Shown here: positions 36,854 through 48,048 of the stretch, one piece after another | Numbering within the stretch: the stretch's first letter is position 1 | How the letters are laid out: every line of letters starts with the position of its first letter | Assembly (NCBI RefSeq): GCF_050436995.1 | Contig: NC_134751.1 | Coordinates: forward strand, 5,952,001 to 6,016,000 | Reading direction: 5' to 3' | Origin: Anticarsia gemmatalis | Taxonomy: Eukaryota > Arthropoda > Insecta > Lepidoptera > Erebidae | DNA: 64,000 nucleotides | Translations under genes and position numbers: made by a program | The notes under the pieces: generated by a model | Database searches by the model: none | Seen by the model: the letters and a program-made list of their open reading frames with translations, nothing else | Told to the model about the DNA's origin: nothing

Positions 36854-39800
36854 TTAAGATTGTGGTCTATTAGGTAGATGATCTCGCAACTCCAACACAT
36901 GCTCCACGGGCTGTGGTCGACCGTCGGGACCAACGCGCGCCGGCACCATCACTCCATCAGCCACCATCTTGTTAAATAGATTAACGAGTTTAATTGCCTC
37001 GTACTCTTTCTGTGAACAATACAAACATACCAAGTTATAAGACCAGAATAATAAAAAGAGAATAAGTTAAATCCATCATATTTTTTATAAAGGCATCACT
37101 ACTAACTACTTGAGATAATATATTTGAACTAAAATATTACGATTTTTATTCTGATTCTGTCATTAGTCATACACTTTACTTAACGACACATGTCAGTCTA
37201 TCGACTCTCAATTATGTCGATAAAGAAATTGAGTAATCCTTTTTAGTTTTGATAATTAATAGGTCATACCTGTTCTTCAGTCATGCCATCGAATGGGTTA
37301 GCTCGTGGAGGGCGCGTGCAGCCCACGACGGGATCAATGTGCGGCTGTGCCTCGAGGTACTCCTCTGTGTCGGAGTCATCACTGCTCGACGAGTACTCAG
37401 CGCCGCGCCCGCCGCTCAACAAACCTTTCTGAGCCAAGTGTCCCGCGGCGTTACCGAACCCAGTATATTTCACCATCCGACCCACTACAAATAAACAGGG
37501 CGTTTATTAAAGAGCAATTATATTTGAAGAAGTACTAAGTCTTGAAAAATATTAAGTTGTTGGACACACTCCACACTCCTTTCATCATCTGCAAAGTCAA
37601 GCAAAGTGTACGAAATAAGCATGAATTGTTTGTTTTCCGTACATATTGTCGAAAATTTTTAATGCTCACCTTTCTCTTTACACAGGACAAACAAGAAATC
37701 TTCAACCAAGTTTTTAATAGAAGTGACAGGTGACGTAAGAAGCCTGCACAGTTGATTCCTGAGCGTGTTGCCTTTCTCTGGGGGTCGAGAGACATCACGC
37801 AGCGGCGGTAGCACCACCTGCCTCAGGAACTTGCGCTGAGCGCGACACCCACGAGCACTTTTATTCAATACTGTCAAAATTGGAGACAAATTCTCGTTCT
37901 GGTTCTCAATGCTCTGAAAGTAAAATTAAGTTTATAACACTAAAGTGAAACAGTTTGTCTAAGTGTAGCACTAGTTAATGTAAATATACACTCACCATCT
38001 CTAAATTGAATGGTTTAAAATTAAAAAGGTTTGAATTTTGGGTATCACACTCTAATGGGCGCTCCACATTCTCAAGAGAATCTCGCGAGAACACGAGAAA
38101 CGTGAATGTGGAAGCGATTCGCGTATTCTTCTCAAGTTCGCGCTGAGAATCTCTGGAGATTCTCGCGTGAATGTCCCGTGTGAATGTGGAGCGCCCTTTT
38201 GAGATTCTTACATAACAGTTACATTTTAAAGTCAGTTAGTAAAATATTTAGAAGGATATTAATCAAAATGTCTCAAAACCGATTACGATTAACACACAAA
38301 TCAATGCATAACAAGTAAGTATACTCACTGTTGTCATCAGCAATTTGTATTGTAACAATGTAATGAGAGCATGTATAGCTCCTACATTGTGTCCATCATA
38401 TACATATTCTGCTATCTCATCCTTGCCCAGCAGTGGTGTTAGATGTGGGTAGAACATAGGCGGGACACTGAAATACATATAGTTAATTTCTTCATAATGT
38501 CATTGCAACTGAAAATAATTCTACAGTCCCCCTGTATTGTCCAGATGAAAATATTTCCCAAGTAAAAATGAACTTTTGTGTTAACCCTGATGTTAACTTT
38601 GTGTACAAACTGTAATCCAAATCCATTTAGTTGTTTTAGCATGAAAAATAATAGATGTACATACATCCTCACAAACTTTCGCATTTATAATATTAGTAGG
38701 AAATATGCCTATTGCAAGTCTTTTAAAAGGATTGTTTTTGTGCTGCAGGAAAATCATACAAAATAATTTTACCTTGTCAACAAATTGGCAATATTACTTC
38801 TTAACTCCATAAGTTTTCCTTCAGAAGTGGTATGTGCATTCAGCAGGGACATCAGGAGAGGCATCAGCTTCAAGTACATGGCTTCTTCTGTCTTATTAGC
38901 CGGTTCATCTAAACCTGACCTGATCAGGTTGAACTGAGTCTTCAATATCTCGCACACTATAGCTTGCTGGTTGTGCTATAAAAAAGAAAGTGTACTGTTT
39001 AGTTTTAGCTTTCAATTATATTGAACTTTAGAAGTTATGCCTATTCCTCCATTTTCCTGTTGCAGGAAACGTAACATTGTACTACTTTGCAAGTCAATGG
39101 ACTCTATAATAATTGAGCAAGTAGGCTAAGCAGGAGACTAATTTTACAACTTAAATATTTTTTTAAAATAAGTACCTCTAGTAACCTATGGTGAGCTCCT
39201 TCGATCAATCCACTGCTACTTGAAGCTTCATCACCATTACACATTGAAGCTTCAGACAATATGTCACCCAAACAATTTGTCAAATGTTCCATGCCATGCA
39301 GTTCATCTCTGATCTTAATTTGGATATCATCTCTCAAAGCAGTCAAAATGAATAACAGTTTCAAATCAAAAAGCATAATATCCTCCTTGAATGGTATCTT
39401 TTTATATATTTTTATTCTGGCAACTAAGCCATTAGCAATAGATGTATTGGCACACAGTGCACATGCTACTTCACAGTTGAATGTTAAGTTACACAAGCAT
39501 TTTAGAGCTTCCACAGCCACATCTTTCTCTACAGGGTCCAGAGGAACCATTGATTCATCCCCAGTCCCGTCATAGTTATATAAGCCAGCTCTCTCTATAA
39601 GGGTAGTTATCCATCTCTCACAAATCAAATTTTCCAGTTCAGACTTATCGCGGCTGGAATGTAACACATACAACAATAAATTATTATTAATATCATTATT
39701 TGATAAATATTTCTAAGTGAAACACATTGTATAAATACAGACCTTAACACCCGAATAGCTGCTAAACACGAAGCATGAACTGGAGCTGATGCCTTATTTT

Positions 39801-40048
39801 GAAGATGTTGGAATAAAGCTGTCCAAAGAAGAGCTCTGTTGTTTTTTTCAGCCAGATTCGGAAATTTAAAAACTTTTTCATTCTGAAAGGGTAATATAGT
39901 TTCAGACCTATGTAAAGGTAGAGAAAATTAATGTTATATAAAATAATTACATATTTATATATCTTACAAATTTCAAAAACCGCTCTAGAATTTGCTGGAT
40001 TTGCTCGTAATCATTTCCACTGAGTACTTCAATTTCACTTTCTTCCAT
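36854..40048 (-). CDS. ric8a: Synembryn / Ric-8 (G-alpha chaperone and exchange factor)
   Basis: Eight exons (40048-39968, 39882-39743, 39653-39176, 38975-38773, 38467-38329, 37913-37670, 37484-37270, 37009-36854) give 551 residues, the family's usual size. Ric-8 folds nascent G-alpha subunits and acts as a receptor-independent GEF, needed for asymmetric division and synaptic signalling. It is an all-helical armadillo-like protein. Recognisable blocks: EALKCLCNLTFNCEVACALC and LKLLFILTALRDDIQIKIRD (residues about 125-190), LRQVVLPPLRDVSRPPEKGN (about 390), and the C-terminal G-alpha-binding region VKYTGFGNAAGHLAQKGLL, the acidic SSSSDDSDTEEYLE with likely CK2 sites, then NPFDGMTEEQKEYEAIKLVN. 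The start MEESEIEVL follows a spliced 5' UTR (acceptor TTTACTGCAG). It is head-to-head with NDUFA9. Confidence 0.93.
38057..38196. mobile_element. 140-bp hairpin element (GGGCGCTCCACATTC ends)
   Basis: Starts GGGCGCTCCACATTCTCAAG and ends GTGAATGTGGAGCGCCC, perfect 15-bp inverted termini. The interior is built of repeated GAGAATCTC/TCTCGCGAGA-like palindromes (AGAGAATCTCGCGAGA, GAGAATCTCTGGAGATTCTC). No ORF. A MITE-like foldback in the Ric-8 intron between 37913 and 38329. Confidence 0.75.
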
Positions 40049-40588
40049 GGTTGTGATATGATTTTCGATGCCTAACACAACACGTCCAATCTGCAGTAAA
40101 TGGTAATAATTTAATTAAGAACAATTAGTCACCAATAATTAGTAAAATTTTGCAATTTGAGCAAAATAAATATAGCGATTTAGCGAAGTATACACAGACT
40201 TCTGTACCACAGACTGCCAATGTTTAATGTCAAATCAACCGTTGATTAACAACGTCATACCACAGGTAATTAAGTGAGTATATTACCCTCACTTACTGTC
40301 TGCTATTATTTATTCTGTGTAGATAAGTTTAGGTAGGATGATATTACGAAACTGAAAATTTTCAAAACTTTTATCTTCTTATCTTAGTTTAGTACGGTAC
40401 CTACCCTTTTTTTGTCTGCACGCTGGTTACCACGGCGTACCGGCCACCGCGACTCTAGTCATCTGCTGGTTGTTGTTGTCAATTTTGACATTGACAATTG
40501 ACACTTCGAATCGAACATATTTTCGATTACCCCTTGATGGGAATCGGATATTTTTATTTCTAAAAACCACTGTATTGAAAGCCTGAAA
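40049..40588. promoter_or_regulatory. Shared promoter region of Ric-8 (minus) and NDUFA9 (plus)
   Basis: 540 bp separates the two start codons, and a Ric-8 5' UTR intron (acceptor just upstream of its start) occupies part of it. The segment around 40420-40470 is GC-richer (CACGGCGTACCGGCCACCGC). No TATA box is evident. Shared bidirectional transcription is inferred from geometry. Confidence 0.5.
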
Positions 40589-43500
40589 ATGGCTACAGCT
40601 GCGCTCACAGGTCAATTTGTGACTAAAATCAAACGTAAGTTTTAATAAATACTAATAAGCACTATAATCGCCGATATAAACTCTTACATAATTGTATAAA
40701 CGCACGCAGAACTTCCAGTTTAGCTTTAAAAACATGAAACCTTTATCAGTAATTTGCTATTGTGATATTGAACATTGAAAGTCTGAAACAGTTACTCCAT
40801 TATTTCAGCCGTCAACGGGGCGGTGAGCATTGTTTATACCAAGACGGCGTCATATGCTACGGACAACAAGAGTAAGCCTAACCTGGCGTCTTACAAACGC
40901 GGTACTGGAGGTCGCTCTAGCTTCAATGGAATGGTAGCAACAGTGTTCGGTTGCACTGGTTTTGTCGGCCGTTATGTCTGCAACAAGCTGGGCAAGACTG
41001 GTACACAGGTGAAGTTCATAATATTGGTTTATTATAATTACTTACTCCGTTGGCTCAACGACCCAAAAAGTGGCTTGGCCTTCGACACGAGAGAACACCA
41101 CTTTGCCTGATCTTTGGCCACTTCTTCCCAATCACTTTATTTACTTGGTTTATTATTATCAACTAAAATTGAATTTAATCGTCTCATAGCAGATTTTAGC
41201 ATCTGATTTGGTTGAATGAATGGCTTTCATAATAATTATGTTTAAATTTCAGATGATTCTGCCCTACAGGGGTGACTTTTACGATGCCCAGAGATTGAAA
41301 GTATGTGGTGATTTGGGACAAGTACTCTTCACCCCATTTGACCTCAGGGATGAGGAGTCTATTGCGAAGGCTGTCCAACACTCTAATGTTGTTATCAACT
41401 TGATTGGACGTGACTATGAGACCAAGAACTTTAAGTACAATGACGTACATGTTGAAGGACCGAGGCGCTTAGCCAGGTATTGTAATCTTATAACAATATC
41501 TCTCTAGACCTTATTTGACCGTTGAAGCATATAGACGTGCTCTTATGCATTATTTAATATAGTTTATAATATATTGACCTCCTTTAGAATTTAATTGTGT
41601 AGTGCGTTGACAATGCAAGCTTGCAAATTCCATCGTTAGTAATGAGTTTATAAGTTACGGGTACGTGTATAATAGATAGAAATACTAAAATGGAGAACAG
41701 CCCCTGCACCCCGAGTAGGTCGCCTCAACACTCCACTTCCGTGTCTCTTGAAGTGGTGTCTACAGCAGAGTTGCAGAGATGGATGACGACCATTGAGACA
41801 TATTTGAATGAAGTGTGCTCCATATCCACCGAGGGTAAACTAAACTCGGATCAAAAGCTAAAAATCTCAAACTTATGTCGCAAAGTTGGGAAAGGAACGT
41901 CTGAAATGGCGGTTCTGTATCAGTCGCTGAAGCAGCAAGCCCTGGACTTATCAAGTAAGAATGAAGCTCTGAAAGAAAAGTGCGACCTGACAGAACATAT
42001 TATTGCACTCAAGCAGACGGTCCAGGAGTCATCGACCGTTGGAAATGTTTCGTTTGCCGATATGGTCAAAAAGGGAGCTAATAGTTTTGTTCGACCCGCT
42101 AACCTCAGCTCTGTCGCCGTATACCCGAAGGATAAACAGAAATCTAGCGACGAGACGAAAAACCTTGTACAAAAAATAATTTTTCCGGAACAAATGAAGT
42201 TGAAGGTGCGCGGACTGCAGAAAACGAAAAACGGAGGCGTTATAATTAGCACGGAGACAAAAAATGATGCCGAAAAGTTGAAACAAGCCGTGCAACAATC
42301 TACGTTTGGACTCACAGCCGATGAACCCCAAAAGCGCAAACCTCGGATTGTGATCGTTGGGGTTCCCTCCGCAATGCCCGAAAAAGAGGTTTTTGCCTGC
42401 ATATTCGAACAAAACATAGCCGAGAAAATTCCATCTTTGACACTTGAAACCTTTTTGACCACATGCAACTTAAGCCACAAATCCGGCAGGAAAGATGCCC
42501 CGAACTGTAATTATATAATTGAAGTCCCTGCTAATATTCGCAAGGCTCTCATCACTCAGACTCGTATATTCATAAACTGGACCTCTTGTCCTGTTAGGGA
42601 CTTCACACTTGTAACTAGATGCTACAAGTGCCAGCAGTACGGGCATGCGGCAAAATCTTGCCGTGAAAGTCACACCATTTGTGGACACTGTGCGGCTACG
42701 GGACATAAAATAGACGCTTGTATATTGAAGCATACCATGGAGCATAAATGCGCTACTTGCACACGTTACAATAAGCCCAATAAACACCAAACAGGAATAG
42801 CAGAGTGTCCCGCTAGAAAAGCTGCTGAACAGAGATACATCAACTCTGTTGATTATGAGGGTGCATAGGCGTTTAATTAAGTTATTTTTCGTAATAATTA
42901 TGTGTGTGAACTTTGTACTTCATTATTATATTACTTCATTTTTCACCAATGTAAACATTCCATCAAACACTACTGACCCACTTACACTCGATTCCTTAGT
43001 TAGCAAATTTCTGAACTGCGTCATTAAATGCTTGACCTAGATTTTTATTTTTGTTTCAATATGCATGTTTCGTTACTTAAGTTACATATTAGCATATTTT
43101 GTCATTTTTATATAATGATAGTGTATAGGTCCATTATAATCTTTATATTAACATAGTACTGCAATAATTGTGTTATCAAAGACTCTGACGGCCTTGTTCT
43201 CTGTCTCACCGTAACACAGGTACAAACCTAGCACGGGAGCTGGGGAATAATGTCTTGTTGGTCTGGAGTATGATACAGTTTTGTAGTGCTATCTAAACTT
43301 TACTTTGCCAGAAATTTTAACTATTATTATTTAATATCTAAATATTGTATAAGAAAATTTTTGTTTTTTATCAAAAACGCTCGCCGTATCTAAGAGCCTG
43401 TGATACAGGATTTATTTATCCTAATACAGGCTCCCTACGTCTTTATTATGTACCTACCTAATATTCTAACCATAAGACTTATATTAAACTTTATGTATTA

Positions 43501-46070
43501 ATTTATTTGAATAAAATTGAATTGAATTGAATTGAATATAATATAGTTCTACAACTTAGTAGGGAGCTTTGGGTGGATGACTGGCAGAGGTGTTTAGAAT
43601 TTAGAACATCAGTGACCCACAGGCTTATGCAGTGGATGTTACCCAGTTTGATACAGCTGTTTTATAATGGACTACAGAATTTGTGTATATCATGTAGATA
43701 AATTGTGCAAGCCTAGGCTCTGTAGTATTTATGTACTTTAGTATTATTAGTACTATGAAATTTTTTCAGTTTCTTTTTCTGGTATTCTAAGTAACAACAC
43801 AACAAAGAAACACCAATATAATATATTGGTGTTTTGATTAACTTCATTTTTTTCATGTTGCACAAAAGCTGTAACTGGTGATACAACTAACGAAGGCCAT
43901 ATTTATGCTTAGTTTGGACATTAGTTTATGTTCTGTCTGCAATTTAATATAATAATATATTAATAACTAATCATTGGTCTATACTATTCTGAATATTATT
44001 AATAAATGAGTAAATGAGAGTGAATATTATGTTGTTTGCATGTCCTTCTTTTAAGTCAAAATGAATAAATGGAATTGGATAAAAAATGGCAAGGGTGAAA
44101 GATGATATCCCTGGGAAGAATTATTAAATTTGTAAAAATGTTCTGTTTATTGTTTACTAGCTGACCCACGCAACTTCGCTTGCGTCCAATTAGAGACAAT
44201 GGGTAAAAATTTTCCCCCTTTTTGTAGAGTTAATTACTGGTACTCTGCTCCTTTTGGTCGTAGCGTGATGATATATGTATAGCCTATGTCCTTTCTCGGG
44301 TATCAAAATATCTCCATACCAAATTTCATGAAAATTGGTTCAGTAGTTTAGGCGTGATTGAGTAGCAGACAGACAGAGTTACTTTCTCATTTATAATATT
44401 AGTATGGATTTGATTGATTCTTAGAGAGATAGTTCTATTATGTTGCAATCATTTTCATTATTATGTTTTGCCTCTACCTATTTAATTAAATCATGTTTAA
44501 TTTCAGAATCTGCCGAGAAATGGGAGTGGAACGTTTTGTTCATCTCTCATACCTCAATGCTACAGACAACCCTACTCCTCTGGTTATGAAGACTCCCTCT
44601 GGGTACAAAGTGAGCAAGTTCCTGGGAGAGTGTGCAGTTAGGGAGGAGTTCCCGACTGCCACCATTTTACGTGCTTCTGACATCTATGGATCTGAAGACA
44701 GATTCTTGAGGTGCTTACACTTGAATTTGATGAAATGTCTTCCAACACCTTTGGCCTAAAAATAATTGAATTTAAATTTAAGACACGTGGATTAAAACAA
44801 TGCAGTTAGAATCGCGCCACGCGCTGCATGTCATTTTATTGTAGTGGTTGTTGTAGCGATTTTTTCTCGGTATCGTCTCCGCGCCTCTGCTGGATTTAGT
44901 TGGCCATCTATTTTAATTGTAGAATAGAAGTAATTGTAGAATATTTGAATTGGAATGTATTAGAGCCCCAGAATGATTATAATGACGCTTTGAAAAAGCC
45001 ACGTTGTTTTCTGCTCAATCATACATTATGTTTACAGGGCCTTCGCCTCACCCCTGCGCATCAATGGACAGTACATGCCATTGTACAAAAACGGAATGGA
45101 GACAATCAAACAACCTGTTTACGTATCGGATGTCGCACAAGGCATTTTGAATGCTATCAGAGACCCTGACACTAGGTGCCAAATCTACCAAGCTGTTGGG
45201 TAAGCAAAAATAATACTTTGTTAATGTGCAAAAATACATCAGACTAAAGTTCGTTTTAAAAAAAATACCTTTCTTTGTTCATTGTGTCTAAGTACTATCT
45301 GCTTTTGGTATGTGGACAGTGGCTCCTCCTGTAATGAGTTCATTCCACTGTTGGATGTTGATATTTCGCCAGTGTCGCCATGATATATGAGAAATGTATC
45401 TCCAATAATAACCCTTAAAATATGTTTGTCTGAAATTGTAATTAATTATATTACATATTTTTCAGACCTAAAAGGTACTTGTTGGCTGACTTGGTCGACT
45501 GGTTCTACAAGCTGATGCGCAAGGACGAGAAGTGGGGCTACCAGCGTTACGATATGAAGTACGATCCCATTATCTTCCCCCTGAAAGTAATGCTGGTCAA
45601 TCTAATATCACCAGCTTACCCCTTCGGCAGCTTGCATTGGGAGGGACTTGAGAAGGTAACACACTGTTTTAATGTCTGTCTTAGTTTATAGAAGTTAAAC
45701 AGAAGATAATGATAACGTGAACCTAGCCGATATTTGGCTAAGCCTATTTTGTAATTTGTTTAACTCTTTGGCCGCCACGGTCGGCTATACTCGAAAAATC
45801 AGAATGTGCTCACGACGCTATATTTTTATCGCCATTTGCCGACGAAAGCGCCTTGAGCAACCTCTCTATTTTATTTTCTAACCTTTATAGGAATCTACAA
45901 CTGACGTAGTGGACAACTCTATTCCTACGCTAGAGGACCTTGGCGTCAACTTGACTGCTATGGAAGACCAAGTGCCATGGGAGATGAAACCTTTCCGTGC
46001 CTACCAATACTACATGGATAAGATCGGCGAGTTCCCCAAACCTGACAACCCAAGAGTTCAAAGTGCTTAA
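40589..46070 (+). CDS. NDUFA9: NADH dehydrogenase 1 alpha subcomplex subunit 9 (complex I 39-kDa subunit)
   Basis: Seven exons (40589-40634, 40809-41008, 41253-41476, 44507-44710, 45038-45199, 45466-45655, 45891-46070) give 401 residues. An accessory subunit of mitochondrial complex I in the atypical short-chain dehydrogenase family; it binds NADPH structurally and is not an enzyme. The N-terminus is basic and Ser/Thr-rich (MATAALTGQFVTKIK), fitting a mitochondrial presequence. The Rossmann motif is ATVFGCTGFVGRYVCNKLGK (about residue 63), followed by MILPYRGDFYDAQRLKV, VVINLIGRDYETKNFKYNDV, SYLNATDNPTPLVMKTPSGY (the YxxxK position follows as GYKVSK) and TILRASDIYGSEDRFL. The donor after exon 4 (GTGCTT) is weak but phase-correct. 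Intron 3 (3.0 kb) hosts a LINE-like element and a Helitron. A poly(A) signal is at 46172. Confidence 0.95.
41574..43536 (+). mobile_element. Gag-only non-LTR retroelement (LINE-like, no ORF2)
   Basis: A 1,963-bp insertion flanked by the 9-bp direct repeat TATAATATA (41565-41573 and 43537-43545), a likely target-site duplication. It has a roughly 115-bp 5' UTR, one ORF (41690-42868), a 670-bp AT-rich 3' region without reverse transcriptase, and a tail of (GAATT)n repeats (about 43516-43536). It is oriented with its host gene NDUFA9, in intron 3. The short frame at 42849-43040 is not an RT fragment. Full ends plus an intact ORF1 suggest a half-LINE form and not a random 5' truncation, which would keep ORF2. 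Confidence 0.75.
41690..42868 (+). CDS. LINE ORF1 (gag-like, three zinc knuckles)
   Basis: An intact 392-codon ORF. In jockey/R1-group non-LTR elements such proteins bind element RNA and form ribonucleoprotein particles. The N-terminal half is Ser/Lys-rich and helical (residues about 25-115). A central RRM-like/gag segment contains LKVRGLQKTKNGGVIISTET and RKPRIVIVGVPSAMPEKEVF. CCHC knuckles start at residue 311 (CYKCQQYGHAAKSC) and 331 (CGHCAATGHKIDAC), with a longer third Cys/His cluster from 354 (CATC...H...C). No stop or frameshift interrupts it, so the insertion is recent or the ORF is under constraint. There is no ORF2 downstream. Start: ATG in AAAATGGAG. Confidence 0.85.
   Translation: MENSPCTPSRSPQHSTSVSLEVVSTAELQRWMTTIETYLNEVCSISTEGKLNSDQKLKISNLCRKVGKGTSEMAVLYQSLKQQALDLSSKNEALKEKCDLTEHIIALKQTVQESSTVGNVSFADMVKKGANSFVRPANLSSVAVYPKDKQKSSDETKNLVQKIIFPEQMKLKVRGLQKTKNGGVIISTETKNDAEKLKQAVQQSTFGLTADEPQKRKPRIVIVGVPSAMPEKEVFACIFEQNIAEKIPSLTLETFLTTCNLSHKSGRKDAPNCNYIIEVPANIRKALITQTRIFINWTSCPVRDFTLVTRCYKCQQYGHAAKSCRESHTICGHCAATGHKIDACILKHTMEHKCATCTRYNKPNKHQTGIAECPARKAAEQRYINSVDYEGA
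43808..43834. repeat. Near-perfect palindrome
   Basis: AAACACCAATATA and TATATTGGTGTTT are 13-bp exact inverted arms separated by one base, in NDUFA9 intron 3 between the LINE and the Helitron. No other role is visible. Confidence 0.6.
44157..44405 (-). mobile_element. Non-autonomous Helitron-like element, copy 3 (divergent)
   Basis: On the minus strand it runs from ATACTAATATTATAAATGAG to GACGCAAGCGAAGTTGCGTG and GGTCAGCTAG. The interior differs from copies 1 and 2 (ATACCAAATTTCATGAAAAT, GGTTCAGTAGTTTAGGCGTG), so it is a subfamily sharing the ends. In NDUFA9 intron 3, about 100 bp before exon 4. Confidence 0.6.
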
Positions 46071-46171
46071 ATAGTAGTCAATCATTAATCAAATTATTGT
46101 AAAATAATCGAAAATTCTGTAATAATGTCAATATCACGCAGACATCAATAGAAATCTTGTAGATTGTTTTT

Positions 46172-46177
46172 AATAAA
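46172..46177 (+). terminator. NDUFA9 poly(A) signal
   Basis: AATAAA about 100 bp after the NDUFA9 stop codon, followed by a T-rich stretch. Confidence 0.6.
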
Positions 46178-46359
46178 TTATTTTCCGTTTCAATAATCAC
46201 CCTTTTTTTGCTTCTCGTTTAACTCCCTGTGGGTAAATTCCTATGATACTGATAAATAACAAATTTCTAATAGATACACTGCTTTTTATTCAGTGGTATT
46301 TGTTATGTGGGTATAATTTAGTTAAGAAATATGTTTTATTGCTCAGAGTCAGCTCTGTT

Positions 46360-46640
46360 ACAAAGGTATTTAAGATTCGTTGCGTCGCCTGAAGCATGGA
46401 TTCGACTCCCGCAAAAAATCGTGCAACCGAAATGACTAGGTACTAAAACTTGTTTCAAACGTTTCCAAAGCTATCTTGTTTAGTCATCGAGGTTCTCGTC
46501 ACGCTTGTCTCGAGGTATGTGGACATGAGTACCGACGACAGCGCCACCTATCGGGACCGACATATAAATACAATTTTATCAAAATCGATCCAGTTACTTA
46601 GAAGCAGTTGGGATGACAAACTGTTCAGATGAATATTAAA
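46360..46640. repeat. Possible degraded SINE-like segment
   Basis: TGGATTCGACTCCCGCAAAA resembles a decayed B-box region, and GACAGCGCCACCTATCGGGA resembles a common lepidopteran repeat phrase. Boundaries cannot be set. The open frame 46450-46632 is not protein-like. Confidence 0.3.
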
Positions 46641-46749
46641 ATATAAGGATATATTTCGTACTACTATCTCAAATTGATTATAATAATTTAGGTAGTCAGA
46701 TTTGTAATAAAACATTTTAAGTAGATTAGGTTTTTTTTATTAAACTTAA

Positions 46750-48048
46750 TTAAGGTGCAGGCCTGCCTCGTCCGTAGCCCCCTCTCTGTAATAAAATAAA
46801 ATTGTTAATAAAGAATCTGAACAATCAACTTCCAGTCAATTTACACAGTTGGCCAGAGCGGTGGACTTCATGCTAATCAACTCTGGTAGAGACCTTTGCC
46901 CAGCATATGGACAGAAATGGGTTAAAATAAGTAAGTTTTTTATTGATCTTTTCTAAGCATTATTTGACTATTATATAATAGTCAAATAATATAAAATATT
47001 CCATGTGTATTGATAAGATTCAATAAAAAATAGAAACCAATGAAAAATAGCTCATCTGATATAGGTGACTTCACATGGTTTCAAGTGTTACTGCAACCAG
47101 ACCCTATGTTTTGCTATTGTCTAGTTATACATAGTTATAGGCCAAGTAGGACTACTAAGCGATGAGTCAATGTGTACATTGTGGACATAAACCTAGTAGC
47201 TCTACCATATTTTCATGAATTAAATCAATGACCCTTCTCAATAACCTGTTTTACAATTGATAGGTACCCATAACGAAAATCAATATATCCAATCTAGTAT
47301 GCTATATTCAATCGTTTAGATGAAAGACTATTGAGAATGGCCAATAATTACCATCATACTGTTAACATACTAATAAAATTTGAATACTACTTACGAATTC
47401 AACTCCAGCGGAGCCAGGGCCAACGTCAGCCTTCTTGTCCTGTGCAGCGGGCGTCGTGGGCGCGCGGCGGTACGCAGAGCGGTCCTCAGCGGTGCGTGCG
47501 GGCGCGTCGGGGCGGCCGACGGCACCGCGGCGGACTGTCTCGGTGCGCACTGAGCGCTTAAGAGTCGCCGGTACGATTTCAGGGGGCAGGTGCAAGAAGA
47601 TGCGCAGGTACTCGATACCCTCGTTGGTAAGGTACCTTAAAATTCAATTGAAAATACAGAAATGTGGGTACGAATAAGTTCGATGGGTAATCAGAGCCTA
47701 GGCTACAACTCTACAACTATGATACCGGCAACTGTGCATCTCAATAGCTCATCACTACACAAAACTTAGGTTACAAAACGATTTGTTATTATGATTTGAC
47801 AACTATCACAATTGAAGTAATAATCATTACAATTAAATCAGTATTTACCAGTAGAAATGCCTCCATGCAAACTGTTCCTTGACGTATCCTCTGGATTTGA
47901 GGGACTGCATAGCCTTAATTACTTGGAGGTTAGGAATCTTCTCCAGATCAGGATGTTTAGGAGCATGGTAGTCTTTCTTGGCTACCATGACTCCTTCCTT
48001 GAAAAGGTACTCATAGATAGACACACGGTTCTGTTTAGGCATCAACAT
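46750..48048 (-). CDS. RpS10: 40S ribosomal protein S10 (eS10)
   Basis: Three exons (48048-47849, 47635-47395, 46785-46750) give 158 residues, the usual eS10 size. It sits on the 40S subunit head near the mRNA entry and is a target of ribosome-collision ubiquitination. The winged-helix S10/plectin domain fills residues 1-95: MLMPKQNRVSIYEYLFKEGV, HPDLEKIPNLQVIKAMQSLK, QFAWRHFYWYLTNEGIEYLR, HLPPEIVPATLKR. The tail is basic and Arg/Ala-rich and ends RGGYGRGRPAP, the typical RG-rich end. A minus-strand AATAAA at 46741-46736 lies only 9 nt past the stop, so the 3' UTR is very short. It is convergent with NDUFA9 and divergent from SF3A2. The promoter has a TOP-like pyrimidine tract. Confidence 0.96.
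46959..46990. repeat. 32-bp perfect palindrome
   Basis: ATTATTTGACTATTAT followed directly by its exact reverse complement ATAATAGTCAAATAAT, in RpS10 intron 2. It could be a regulatory dimer site or a MITE remnant; no evidence separates these. Confidence 0.75.

Noticed and set aside
41920..42790. Minus-strand ORFs of up to 186 codons
   Set aside because: Antisense shadows of the LINE ORF1.
41690..42868. Host zinc-finger gene in NDUFA9 intron
   Set aside because: CCHC knuckles, target-site duplication and the (GAATT)n tail identify retroelement ORF1.
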